From CAYWXK01 sp964462515 (lineage in GTDB: Bacteria; Planctomycetota; Phycisphaerae; Sedimentisphaerales; Anaerobacaceae): a stretch of DNA of 64,000 nucleotides. Shown here piece by piece: positions 43,024-51,876 of the stretch. The notes under the pieces are model-generated. The model saw only the letters and a list, made by a program, of their open reading frames with translations. It ran no database searches and was not told the origin of the DNA. Within the stretch, counting starts at the first letter, position 1; the number at the start of each line of letters is the position of its first letter. A program made the translations under genes and the position numbers. The stretch covers positions 62,001-126,000 of the forward strand of contig CAYWXK010000004.1 in assembly GCA_964462515.1 (NCBI GenBank). Direction: 5' to 3'.

Positions 43024-43650
43024 TTATACTTCTACTCCCTGCTTTAGTCTATAAACCAAAGGCACGAGCGCTTCGGCTGAGTTTATATCAGGGTGTTTCT
43101 GACAGGCAAGCTCAATCAATTCAATTGCCTCGTTTCTTTTCTCGCCCCAGGCAATAAGAATCTCCAGTGCCTGTAGCTGGAAGGGCTTGAATCTTGGTGC
43201 TGCTCTTGCCGGCTCGGCACCGAGGGCGAACGATTGGAGTTTGCCTTTCAGCTCGGCGATAATCTGCTGGGATAATCTTCTGCCGATTAAGGGTAGTGAC
43301 ATCAGCGTTTTGTCGTCGCCATTTTCTATAGCCGATGCTATGGTGGCGATTGGAATTGCCAGCGACCGAAGGCCTTTTCTTATGCCTACGCCCTTGACGG
43401 TGGTATATTTGATGAAGAATTCCTTTTCAGCCGAGCTGAGGAATCCGACCATTCTGGGTATTAAATTGCCTCCGCCGGGAGAGCCTTCGTAATATTCCAT
43501 TGTGCAGAGGCTAACATCTGAGCCGAGTTTGTCGGATAGCGCTGCGAAACAGTAGGCCGGCAGCAATACTTCGTAGCCGATGGCCTCAACCTGGATAAGA
43601 GCGGATTCGGTGTCGAGTTTTACGAGTTTTCCTTCAAGTCGTGCTATCAT
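43024..43650 (-). CDS. ruvA: Holliday junction DNA helicase subunit RuvA
   Basis: A 208-residue RuvA. The N-terminal OB-fold (MIARLEGKLVKLD, VEAIGYEVLLP) is followed by helix-hairpin-helix motifs (VKGVGIRKGLRSLA near 84, LPLIGRRLSQQIIAELKGKL near 118) and the small RuvB-binding domain. The first hairpin deviates from the common GIGPK form. It lies between ruvC and ruvB in the usual order. Confidence 0.92.
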   Translation of the reverse strand: MIARLEGKLVKLDTESALIQVEAIGYEVLLPAYCFAALSDKLGSDVSLCTMEYYEGSPGGGNLIPRMVGFLSSAEKEFFIKYTTVKGVGIRKGLRSLAIPIATIASAIENGDDKTLMSLPLIGRRLSQQIIAELKGKLQSFALGAEPARAAPRFKPFQLQALEILIAWGEKRNEAIELIELACQKHPDINSAEALVPLVYRLKQGVEV

Positions 43651-43690
43651 TATTCAAATCAAAAATCAAAAATCTATTTGACTTTCCGTT

Positions 43691-44188
43691 CTATTTCACC
43701 AATTTTTGCAAAACAGAATCCCTGGAATTTGCACAGCATAAAGCTACAGCTATTGCATCGGCCACATCAGAGGGCTCCGGCAATCTCGAAAGTGTCAAAA
43801 TCGTCTGAATGGTTCTCTGGACCTGCTCTTTCGATGCCCTGCCGTTGCCTGTCAGCGACTTTTTTATCCGTGTAGCACTAAAACTTCTAACCTCAATACC
43901 TAAATTAGCACACCTTTGCAGTATAACGCCTCTTGCGTGCCCCATCAATATCGCTGTTTTGGGATGGGCGTAATGCGAGTATAGCTCTTCAACAGCCACT
44001 ATGTTTGGCTGGAGGTTTTTCAAAAGCTCATCGGTGTCCTCGGCAATTCTGTTGAGTTTTTCTTCTATTGCTAAACGGCTGTCCGTGCGAACAACACCCG
44101 CCTCAATCAGTTTATGCAGGTCGCCATCCGTCTCCAAACAGGCGTATCCGCAAACCTGCAAACCCGGGTCAATGCCGAGGACTCTCAT
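43691..44188 (-). CDS. ruvC: Crossover junction endodeoxyribonuclease RuvC
   Basis: A 165-residue Holliday-junction resolvase. It starts MRVLGIDPGLQVCGYA, where the Asp is catalytic. VAVEELYSHYAHPKTAILMGHARG is near 64 and DVADAIAVALC near 141. It overlaps the upstream cysS gene by four bases. The 40-base gap to ruvA contains an AAATCAAAAATCAAAAATC repeat. Confidence 0.95.
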   Translation of the reverse strand: MRVLGIDPGLQVCGYACLETDGDLHKLIEAGVVRTDSRLAIEEKLNRIAEDTDELLKNLQPNIVAVEELYSHYAHPKTAILMGHARGVILQRCANLGIEVRSFSATRIKKSLTGNGRASKEQVQRTIQTILTLSRLPEPSDVADAIAVALCCANSRDSVLQKLVK

Positions 44189-45672
44189 TTCATTCTCCAG
44201 ATGGAAGTCCCGTCTGCTTCATCTATTACCGTTATGTCAGATTGAACCACTGCGTCACGGATGGCATCTGATATATCAAAACGTTTGTTTTTGCGGGCCT
44301 GGTTTCGTTTTTCCATTAGAGAATTAAGCAACTTAACAAGCTGTTGATATTCCGCTGCCGTGCTTTGCGCACGGGCATAACTCTTTTTTACAACACCCAA
44401 CACATCTGTGCCTAATTCTTTAAACAATCCGTCGATTGCGTTAAGAGTCTCGTTAGTCGTTTTGTTATCTTCGAGCAGTTTGTTTGCCAGGCGAACAAGG
44501 TCAAATATAACCGACAGTGCGATTGAGGTATTGAGGTCATCGTTCATTGCCTGTTCAAATGTTTCTCTCAATTTGCCGAGTTCGTCTGCCACTTTGGCAT
44601 TGAGAGGACCTTGAGGTGCAGAGTTCCACTTCATTCTTACCGCCACAACCGTCTCGGCTATCTTTTCGTAGCCGCTCTGGGCGGCGTGAAGTGCTTCATC
44701 GGAGAAATCGATTGGGCTTCTGTAATGGCTGTTGAGAATTAACTGTCTGACAGCCAATGGGTCGTATGCTCTGGATAGTCTTTTGTGGTCGCCTGAGAAG
44801 ACCTGCTTTAGGGTGATAAAGTTGTCAAGGCTTTTGCCCATTTTTTGGCCATCGACAGTTACCATATTGTTGTGAACCCAGAATTGCGCAAACTGCACGT
44901 CGTATGCGGCTTCAGACTGGGCGATTTCACATTCGTGATGCGGAAATTGGTTTTCAAGGCCGCCGCCGTGGATGTCGAACGGCTGGCCTAAGTATTTTGT
45001 GCTCATAACTGAACATTCTAAGTGCCAGCCGGGGAAGCCCATTCCCCACGGGCTTGGCCACTGCATAATATGGTTCGGCTCAGCCTTTTTCCAAAGTGCA
45101 AAATCCGCAGGGTTCTTCTTATCTGATGAAACCTCCACACGGGCGCCGGCAAGCATATCTTCGATGTTCCTGCCGGATAGTTTGCCATAGTCCTTGAATT
45201 TGGAGACATCGAAATATACTGAGCCGTTGATCTCGTATGCGCAGCCTTTTTCTAAAAGTTTTTTTACCAGTTCTATCTGCTCAACAATATGGCCGCTGGC
45301 TCGTGGGCTTATATCAGGCCTGACGCAGTTCAATTTGTCCATATCCTCAAAGTAACTGCGTGTATAAAACTCAGCCAATGCCATCGGATGCTTTTTTTCT
45401 TTTCTTGCCGCTTTGACAATCTTGTCCTCACCCTCATCCGCATCATCGGTCAGATGCCCCACATCGGTTATGTTCTGGACGTATGTAACATCGTATCCAA
45501 GATAACGCAGGTATCGTACCAGAATATCGAAGCTGACATAACTTTTTGCGTGGCCTAAGTGTGCGTGCCCATAGACGGTCGGGCCGCAGACGTAAATACC
45601 GACCCGGCCTTCCTTGAGCGGCTTAAATTCCTCTAATTTTCTTGTAAGGCTGTTATAAAGTTTCAAATACAT
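44185..45672 (-). CDS. cysS: Cysteinyl-tRNA synthetase
   Basis: A 495-residue class I synthetase. The HIGH-type motif reads HAHLGHAKSYV near residue 36, and the KMSKS motif reads KMGKSLDNF near 273. Zinc ligands are expected in YVCGPTV, ECSVMS and HHECEIAQ. Length is normal. The C-terminal end (RFDISDAIRDAVVQSDITVIDEADGTSIWR) is typical. It is the gene before ruvC, with a four-base overlap. Confidence 0.96.
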   Translation of the reverse strand: MYLKLYNSLTRKLEEFKPLKEGRVGIYVCGPTVYGHAHLGHAKSYVSFDILVRYLRYLGYDVTYVQNITDVGHLTDDADEGEDKIVKAARKEKKHPMALAEFYTRSYFEDMDKLNCVRPDISPRASGHIVEQIELVKKLLEKGCAYEINGSVYFDVSKFKDYGKLSGRNIEDMLAGARVEVSSDKKNPADFALWKKAEPNHIMQWPSPWGMGFPGWHLECSVMSTKYLGQPFDIHGGGLENQFPHHECEIAQSEAAYDVQFAQFWVHNNMVTVDGQKMGKSLDNFITLKQVFSGDHKRLSRAYDPLAVRQLILNSHYRSPIDFSDEALHAAQSGYEKIAETVVAVRMKWNSAPQGPLNAKVADELGKLRETFEQAMNDDLNTSIALSVIFDLVRLANKLLEDNKTTNETLNAIDGLFKELGTDVLGVVKKSYARAQSTAAEYQQLVKLLNSLMEKRNQARKNKRFDISDAIRDAVVQSDITVIDEADGTSIWRMK

Positions 45673-45701
45673 ATATGCCTGTTACCTTTTTACTCTTGTT
45701 T

Positions 45702-46214
45702 TTATAGTGTTCTTCTTCTTTTCTTCTTCAACAGTGCTACCGCGGTTGCGGCGATTGCGTTGCCAGCGCCGATGTCACCGAGGCCTTCGTTAGTTTTTGC
45801 CTTGACGTTGACCGCGTTAAAGTCAATTCCCAGAAGCGAGGCGATGGCCCTTTTCATCTGGCCTTTTACCTGCAAAAGTCGAGGCTCTTCAGCGTGGATT
45901 ATTAAATCAATGTTGACCACCTCCCACTGTTTTTCTTCGAGTTTTTCTTTTACGATAAGTAAAAGCTCTTTACTGTCGGCGTCTTTCCATCGTGGGTCGG
46001 TATCCGGAAACAATATCCCGATGTCACCCATCCCGCTCGCACCGAGCAGCGCATCAATGACAGCATGCAAGCCCACGTCGCCGTCGCTATGACCTGCCAG
46101 TCCCGCCGGATATGGCACGTGGACTCCGCCGAGCATCAAGCGTCTGCCCTCGACTACTCTGTGTATATCGGTGCCGATTCCACTATGATAGTCGTGGATA
46201 CTTTCTTCAATCAC
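45702..46214 (-). CDS. ispF: 2-C-methyl-D-erythritol 2,4-cyclodiphosphate synthase
   Basis: A 170-residue enzyme of the MEP isoprenoid pathway. GIGTDIHRVVEGR near residue 12 and GHSDGDVGLHAVIDALLGA near 41 carry the metal ligands. FPDTDPRWKDADS and NVKAKTNEGLGDIGAG complete the family pattern. The C-terminus ends in a basic KKKRRRTL tail. It overlaps hisB by four bases. Isoprenoids made here would feed UppS. Confidence 0.95.
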   Translation of the reverse strand: MIEESIHDYHSGIGTDIHRVVEGRRLMLGGVHVPYPAGLAGHSDGDVGLHAVIDALLGASGMGDIGILFPDTDPRWKDADSKELLLIVKEKLEEKQWEVVNIDLIIHAEEPRLLQVKGQMKRAIASLLGIDFNAVNVKAKTNEGLGDIGAGNAIAATAVALLKKKRRRTL

Positions 46215-46795
46215 AATAGCCCCTTTGTGCTTGGGACATCAGTGCCAACGATTCTGACGGCTTCACTCATCGCCCTACCAAGCGCTTTGAAAATTGCTTC
46301 GGCGATGTGATGGCTGTTTGTACCATAAGGGACGTTTATATGTAAGTTAAATTTGCCGTTGTCGCAGAAGCTTCGCAGTAATCCGTCCAGGCACTCGACA
46401 TCAAAGTCGCCGATTTTAATCGCTCGGTATTCAACATTATATACAAAGTTTGCCCTGCCTGACAAATCTACCGACACATTCGCAAGAGCATCCTCCATCG
46501 GCACCGAGCTATAGCCGTATCTGGCAATCCCTTTTTTATCGCCGACTGCTTTCAATAGACACTCACCCAGGCAGATTCCTATGTCTTCGGTCGTGTGGTG
46601 TGCATCGACCTTAAGGTCGCCTTTGGCCTTGATAATCAGGTCGATTTTGCTGTGCTTACTCAGGTGCGTGAGCATATGGTCTAAAAAGGCAATGCTTGTA
46701 TCTATCTGGTATTTGCCGGCGCCGTCCAGATTAAGCTCAAGCGTAACATCCGTTTCTTTTGTTTTTCTGTGGACCTTAGCAGTTCTTTTTTTCAT
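46211..46795 (-). CDS. hisB: Imidazoleglycerol-phosphate dehydratase
   Basis: A 194-residue histidine-biosynthesis enzyme, the stand-alone dehydratase without a phosphatase domain. Motifs: FLDHMLTHLSKHSKIDL near 37, DAHHTTEDIGICLGE near 65 and NSHHIAEAIFKALGRAM near 163. These His residues bind the two metals. It follows hisC by 120 bases, the gap being filled by a repeat, and precedes ispF. Confidence 0.95.
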   Translation of the reverse strand: MKKRTAKVHRKTKETDVTLELNLDGAGKYQIDTSIAFLDHMLTHLSKHSKIDLIIKAKGDLKVDAHHTTEDIGICLGECLLKAVGDKKGIARYGYSSVPMEDALANVSVDLSGRANFVYNVEYRAIKIGDFDVECLDGLLRSFCDNGKFNLHINVPYGTNSHHIAEAIFKALGRAMSEAVRIVGTDVPSTKGLL

Positions 46796-46820
46796 AAAAA
46801 TATCCTTGCTTGCAGTGTTT

Positions 46821-46900
46821 TTGCCACAAAGACACTAATACACCAAGACCATAATATATTTTTTTATCTTCGTGACTTTGTGCCTTCGTGGCTCAAATTT
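46821..46900. repeat. GCCACAAAGACAC / GTGCCTTCGTGGC inverted repeat
   Basis: GCCACAAAGACACTAATACACC and the opposite-sense CGTGACTTTGTGCCTTCGTGGC fill the hisC-hisB gap. It is the same family as at 34780 and 48001. Confidence 0.75.
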
Positions 46901-46915
46901 TTTTGTTCTCTGTGG

Positions 46916-47962
46916 CTAATCCTTCAAAATTTCTTTCAAAGCTGATAGTAGTTTATCATTTTGCTCTGGGTTTCCTACGCTTATTCTCAATTTATCTTCA
47001 AGGCATGAGTGTGCAAAGTATCTGATGTAGATATTTCGCTGGACTAATTTTTCATAGACTTCGGGTGCGCTGCAGTTTGTGCATTTTGCCAGGACAAAAT
47101 TCGACCAACTGTCAGGGACATCGAAGCCGAGTTTTCTTAAGCTGTTGGTTATTCTAGTGCGTTCGGTTTTGACCTTTTCGAGATTTTCTTTGAAGTATTT
47201 CTGGTCTTTTATCGCTGCGGCAGCAAGGGCAATTGCTATGGCATCAACATTGTAGGAATCTTTTAGCTTCATCAGGCCGGCTATTAAATCCGGCTGGGCA
47301 ACAGCATACCCGAACCGCAATCCCGCAAGTGAATAGCCTTTACTCATCGAGCGAAGGATAATCACGTTATCAAAATTTTTGACAAGCGGCAGACAGTTTA
47401 CCTCGGCGAAATCAACATACGCCTCGTCAATAAGCAATACTCCATTCAATTCATCCGCCAGCGATGCTAACTCTTCGACTCTTACAAAAGTCCCGCTCGG
47501 TGCGTTTGGATTGCAGACAATCGTTAGCGCAGCGTTTGTGCTTGCCAATTTTGCGGGCAGGTTGAATTCATTATCGAATGGAACTTCGATTGCCTGACAA
47601 TTCTGCAATTTAGCCAGCACCGGGAAAAGTGAATATGAAGGGACAGGGTATGCGACTGGCCGACCTTCATCACAAAATGCGCGAAAGGCCATACTCAATA
47701 ATTCATCGCCGCCGTTGCAGCACATAATATATTCGGTCGGGACGCCGTGAACCTCTCCTGCCGCCTGGCGAAATTCATTTCCAAGCGGGTCAGGGTATCG
47801 GCGAAGCCGCTCCGCAGTTATCTGTGCAAGGACTTTAGTAACCTGCGGGGAAGGCGGATAGGGATTTTCATTGGTATTGAGTTTCACAATGTCCAGCTCT
47901 TTCGGCTGAAAGCCGGGCTCATACCCCTTCGCCTTTTCAATATTTTCCCGAAAATAAGCCAT
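46916..47962 (-). CDS. hisC: Histidinol-phosphate aminotransferase
   Basis: A 348-residue class I/II aminotransferase using PLP. LNTNENPYPPSP near residue 28, CNPNAPSGTFV near 150, LLIDEAYVDFAE near 176 and the PLP-lysine segment SMSKGYSLAGLRFGYA near 206 agree with HisC. Length is normal. It is the first gene of the minus-strand run hisC-hisB-ispF-cysS-ruvCAB. Confidence 0.94.
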   Translation of the reverse strand: MAYFRENIEKAKGYEPGFQPKELDIVKLNTNENPYPPSPQVTKVLAQITAERLRRYPDPLGNEFRQAAGEVHGVPTEYIMCCNGGDELLSMAFRAFCDEGRPVAYPVPSYSLFPVLAKLQNCQAIEVPFDNEFNLPAKLASTNAALTIVCNPNAPSGTFVRVEELASLADELNGVLLIDEAYVDFAEVNCLPLVKNFDNVIILRSMSKGYSLAGLRFGYAVAQPDLIAGLMKLKDSYNVDAIAIALAAAAIKDQKYFKENLEKVKTERTRITNSLRKLGFDVPDSWSNFVLAKCTNCSAPEVYEKLVQRNIYIRYFAHSCLEDKLRISVGNPEQNDKLLSALKEILKD

Positions 47963-48000
47963 TATTTGCCCTAATTAACCACTGACTTTTGTATATCTTG

Positions 48001-48080
48001 CCACAAAGGCACCAAGACACTAAAACTCACTTATATTTTTTAACTTTCATTTTTCTTTGCGCCTTTGTGTCTTAGTGGCC
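48001..48080. repeat. CCACAAAGGCACCAAGACAC / GTGTCTTAGTGGC inverted repeat
   Basis: The two arms face each other across about 45 bases in the 301-base gap between hisC and the LRR gene. Third clear copy of the family. Confidence 0.75.
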
Positions 48081-48148
48081 GTTTTCGTAAGATTATACGC
48101 TTATTTGCCCAAAACAAAAGACCGTTTTGTAATTATCTCGAAAAATGC

Positions 48149-48177
48149 TTTATTTGGGTTACAGTAAATGGTATAAT
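48149..48177 (+). promoter_or_regulatory. Possible promoter of the LRR-dockerin gene
   Basis: A perfect TATAAT at 48172-48177 is preceded, 17 bases upstream, by a weak TTTATT. It lies 87 bases before the ATG at 48264 in the gap between divergent genes. Confidence 0.35.
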
Positions 48178-48263
48178 CAGAAGCTGGAAGGAGAATAGAC
48201 AGTAAAATAATATTCCTCGCGTTCATTATTTAATGATGGATTTTAATTTTCGGCCATAGAAAG

Positions 48264-50108
48264 ATGAAAACAGTAATATATTTATTCGCGGTTTTAGTAA
48301 TACCAATACGCAGCCCAGCTTTGTCAGAAGAGCCAGTCTATTTTGCCGATCCGAACTTACAGAAGGCCGTAGAACAAGCCCTGCACATCTCTTCGCCTAC
48401 AGCAAATGACATGCTTTCGTTAACAAACCTTTACGTGTACAATCGTGAAATCGTCAACCTTACAGGTCTCGAATATGCTGTGAACTTGGTATCGCTTAGT
48501 CTCGATGGCAATAAGATTAGCGATATTTCTCCGATATCAGGACTTACCAATATAACGAACCTGGGGCTATCACGCAATCAAATCACGGATATATCTGCTG
48601 TATCGAGGCTGATAGAACTCACAAGTCTTGGATTAGCATTCAACCAGCTCAGCGACATATCGGCTGTATCAAATCTTGTTAAATTGACATCAATAGATAT
48701 AAGCGGTAATCAAATAATGAACATCTCAGCAATATCAGGACTGACGAAGTTAATTGAGATACGTCTCGAGTTCAATAAGATTGAAGATATCTCGCCGATA
48801 TCTGAACTAACCGCATTGAGAGGATTGCATTTGAGTTTCAATAAGATTAATGACATTTCCGCCATATCTGAATTGACGAATTTGGAGTCTTTGAATCTAC
48901 GTTACAATCAAATTAACGATATATCTCCAATAGCAAAACTGACGAATCTGACGTCTTTAGAATTAAGTCATAATGAGATCACTGACATCTCTGCAATATC
49001 AAATCTAACTAAGCTGCCATCACTCTATTTGTACAATAATCAGATATGTGACATTTCTCCTGTAGCAAAGCTCACGAATCTCAATCAGATATTTCTATAT
49101 AATAATCAAATAAACGACATATCTCCGATATCGGGATTAATAAAGCTTTTGAGGCTGGAGCTGGCAGGCAATCAGATTAGCGATATATCCGCGGTATCAG
49201 GGCTGAAAAAACTATGGATGTTGGGCCTTGCGTGCAACGAAATTAGCAATATTTCTCCATTATCAGGGCTTACAGGAGTAAAAGCCCTTTTTCTTTACAA
49301 CAATCAAATTAGTGACCTTTCTCCGTTCTATGGACTGACGCAGTTAGAGGTTTTGTATCTGGAAAACAATCAGATCAGTGATATTTCTCCACTATCGGCA
49401 CTGACAAACCTTAGTGGATTATATCTGGATGGTAATCAAATTACTGATATTTCCGCGTTGTTCAGACTGACGAATCTGACGATACTTCGCATAAATAACA
49501 ATTTGATTAGCTGCCTCCCAGAGATATCGGGGCTGAAGAACCTGACGGAATTATCTCTGAGAGGCAATCAAATCAGCGACATTTCTGGGTTGTCAAATCT
49601 AACGAGCCTACCGGCACTGAGTTTGGATGACAATAGAATAACTGACATTTCTTCAATATTTCGACTGACGAACCTGACTTGTCTGGGATTAGATGACAAC
49701 CAGATTAGCGATGTTTCCGCAACATCAAGTCTGGCAAATCTGCAATATTTGCGGTTGGCCGACAATCAAATTAGCGACATATATTCATTATCAGGACTTA
49801 CAAAGCTCAAAAGTCTGAGGCTGCTGAACAATCCGTTGAACACAGCAGCCTATTGCGTTTATCTACCATTAATTCTTGCTAATAATCCCAATATTCAATC
49901 TCTGGATTATGATCCCAATCCGAATCCATCTACGAATGACTGCGCTACAAATCTGGTCGATTTGGGGGTATTTGTCTCACACTGGCTGGAAAATGAATGT
50001 AGCCCACAAAATAACTGGTGCGGTTGGTCAGACCTCAATCACTTGGATGGAGTTGACCTAAAAGATTTCGCAGAGTTTGCCAAATATTGGCGTGTAAACT
50101 CAGAGTAA
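48264..50108 (+). CDS. Secreted leucine-rich-repeat protein with dockerin-like C-terminus
   Basis: A 614-residue protein. A signal peptide (residues 1-22) precedes a cap region, then about 22 internalin-like leucine-rich repeats of 22 residues (for example LTNLTSLELSHNEITDISAI) from about 50 to 540. The final 55 residues hold DLGVFVSHWLEN and DGVDLKDFAEFAKYW, a calcium-binding-like pair resembling dockerins of Phycisphaerae. Internalin-type LRRs bind other proteins; the dockerin-like end probably anchors the protein to a partner or surface. The repeats make the DNA periodic at 66 bases. The ribosome site before ATG 48264 is weak. Confidence 0.88.
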   Translation: MKTVIYLFAVLVIPIRSPALSEEPVYFADPNLQKAVEQALHISSPTANDMLSLTNLYVYNREIVNLTGLEYAVNLVSLSLDGNKISDISPISGLTNITNLGLSRNQITDISAVSRLIELTSLGLAFNQLSDISAVSNLVKLTSIDISGNQIMNISAISGLTKLIEIRLEFNKIEDISPISELTALRGLHLSFNKINDISAISELTNLESLNLRYNQINDISPIAKLTNLTSLELSHNEITDISAISNLTKLPSLYLYNNQICDISPVAKLTNLNQIFLYNNQINDISPISGLIKLLRLELAGNQISDISAVSGLKKLWMLGLACNEISNISPLSGLTGVKALFLYNNQISDLSPFYGLTQLEVLYLENNQISDISPLSALTNLSGLYLDGNQITDISALFRLTNLTILRINNNLISCLPEISGLKNLTELSLRGNQISDISGLSNLTSLPALSLDDNRITDISSIFRLTNLTCLGLDDNQISDVSATSSLANLQYLRLADNQISDIYSLSGLTKLKSLRLLNNPLNTAAYCVYLPLILANNPNIQSLDYDPNPNPSTNDCATNLVDLGVFVSHWLENECSPQNNWCGWSDLNHLDGVDLKDFAEFAKYWRVNSE

Positions 50109-50172
50109 TAATCTAAGTTAAAATCTATTGTTGAATTAGGGGCCTGTGAGCAAATTAGCTATGGCGAAAAGA

Positions 50173-51018
50173 CTATTTCTGGCAGTAGTCGATGATTCGG
50201 GCGATTTCGCTGCGGAGGTTCTTGCGGTGGATAATCTGGTCAACAAAGCCGTGCTCAAGCATAAATTCGGCTGTCTGGAAGCCCTCGGGGAGTTCCACTT
50301 TTATCGTTTCAGCAATTGTGCGTGGCCCGGCGAAACCAATCAATGCCCCCGGCTCGGCTACGATACAATCGCCTAACATTGCAAAGCTGGCTGTTACTCC
50401 ACCGGTTGTGGGGTCGGTCAGCACTGAAATAAAAAGCCCACCCGCGTCATCAAACTTTGCTAAAGCTGCAGAGGTCTTGGCCATCTGGCCCAGTGACACG
50501 ACACCCTCATGCATTCTTGCTCCACCCGAACAGCTTACTACTACCAGAGGCAGTTTCTCTTCCATTGCTTTATCTACCGCTGCGCAGAACTTTTCGCCGA
50601 CTACCAGGCCCATAGAGCCCATCAAGAAGTTCGGCTCCATTACTGCTAAGATGACGCCCCTGCCTTTGATAAATGCCTTTCCGATTCGCATCGCCTCTTT
50701 AGAGCCGGACTTTTTCTGGTCGGCTTTTATACGCTGCTTATAGGTGGTTCCTCTGAATTTGAAGCCCAAGGGGTCGCTTGTCGTCAAATCACCCAGCATT
50801 TCCTGGAAGGAATCTTCATCGACCAGATATTTGATTCGGTTAGCGGCATCAATCCGAAAATGATAATCGCACTCGGGGCAGACGTAGAGGTTTTTCTCGA
50901 CACTGCTTTTATAGAGCATCTGCTCGCAGCCAGGGCATCGCATCCACAAGCCTTCGGGCATTTCTCTACGCGGCTTCAACGAAAAGCCATTCCATTTAGA
51001 TTTTGCTTCTTCAGCCAT
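50173..51018 (-). CDS. accD: Acetyl-CoA carboxylase carboxyltransferase subunit beta
   Basis: A 281-residue AccD. The N-terminal zinc ribbon has CPGCEQMLY and CPECDYHFR. The crotonase-like domain carries VVVSCSGGARMHEG near residue 155 and TDPTTGGVTASFAMLGD near 185. It transfers carboxyl from biotin to acetyl-CoA. The frame also opens at TTG 51030; ATG 51018 was chosen, and neither has an ideal ribosome site. No accA is in the window. Confidence 0.94.
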   Translation of the reverse strand: MAEEAKSKWNGFSLKPRREMPEGLWMRCPGCEQMLYKSSVEKNLYVCPECDYHFRIDAANRIKYLVDEDSFQEMLGDLTTSDPLGFKFRGTTYKQRIKADQKKSGSKEAMRIGKAFIKGRGVILAVMEPNFLMGSMGLVVGEKFCAAVDKAMEEKLPLVVVSCSGGARMHEGVVSLGQMAKTSAALAKFDDAGGLFISVLTDPTTGGVTASFAMLGDCIVAEPGALIGFAGPRTIAETIKVELPEGFQTAEFMLEHGFVDQIIHRKNLRSEIARIIDYCQK

Positions 51019-51079
51019 AACCTCTGCCAAAACTGTGATGCAATTTTACCAAAAATTCTTAACTCTGGCTATTAAAAAG

Positions 51080-51751
51080 TTACTTGTAAGATTCTCGGAT
51101 GGCGTTTATTGCGGCAACTCGGTCGGATTTCCCGAATATGGCGTAGCCTGCCACCAGTGTATCGGCGCCATAAGAAACCACAATTGGGGCGGTCTCGGCG
51201 TCTATTCCGCCATCGACCTCAATACGTATATCGGGGCCGACAATTTCACGAACTTTTGCAATCTTTTTTGCGGCATCGGGCATAAACTCCTGGCCGCCAA
51301 AGCCCGGCTCAACCGTCATCACAAGGACCATATCGCAAAGCCCAGCGACGGCCTTTATTGCATCAACAGGCGTTTTTGGATTGAGGCATATTCCTGCGGT
51401 GCAGCCGAGCTTGCGTAATTTGTCGATGAGTTTTTCCGGCTGGTCGGCTACTTCGATATGGAACGTTATATGATTGGCGCCGGCCTCGGCGAAACGCTCG
51501 GCATACCTGGCCGGCTCACTTATCATAAGGTGACTATCGAAGACTAATTTGCTGTGCTTGCGGAGCATAGCGATTACCGGCGGGCCGATGGTGATATTCG
51601 GGACGAAGTGGCCGTCCATAATGTCAAGGTGCACAATCTTCACCCCCGCCGACTCGATTTCAGCTATCTCGTCGGCTAATCTTGCAAAATCGGCGCTCAA
51701 TATCGACGGCACAACCTCAATTGTCCCTGCCTTTGGCAGTTTTTTAGCCAC
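51080..51751 (-). CDS. rpe: Ribulose-phosphate 3-epimerase
   Basis: A 223-residue TIM-barrel epimerase of the pentose phosphate pathway. Motifs: PSILSADFARLADEI near 15, HLDIMDGHFVPNITIGP near 41, VMTVEPGFGGQEFMP near 143 and IEVDGGID near 180. Metal-binding His and Asp are present. It is 61 bases upstream of accD on the same strand. Confidence 0.96.
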   Translation of the reverse strand: MAKKLPKAGTIEVVPSILSADFARLADEIAEIESAGVKIVHLDIMDGHFVPNITIGPPVIAMLRKHSKLVFDSHLMISEPARYAERFAEAGANHITFHIEVADQPEKLIDKLRKLGCTAGICLNPKTPVDAIKAVAGLCDMVLVMTVEPGFGGQEFMPDAAKKIAKVREIVGPDIRIEVDGGIDAETAPIVVSYGADTLVAGYAIFGKSDRVAAINAIRESYK

Positions 51752-51830
51752 AGAGTTTTTTCCTTAAATTGTTTTTCAGCCACAGAGAACATTTATCCGC
51801 CTGTGGCGGATAGATCTCACAGAGAATCAT
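51752..51830. repeat. GCCACAGAG-type repeat with ATCCGCC hairpin
   Basis: AGCCACAGAG occurs twice, and the perfect hairpin ATCCGCC-TGT-GGCGGAT lies at 51795-51811 between copies. It fills the gap before rpe on the minus strand. Confidence 0.65.
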
Positions 51831-51876
51831 TTTATTACTTTATTTAAAAGCTTGTTTAATGTTTTGTTAGAGTTCA

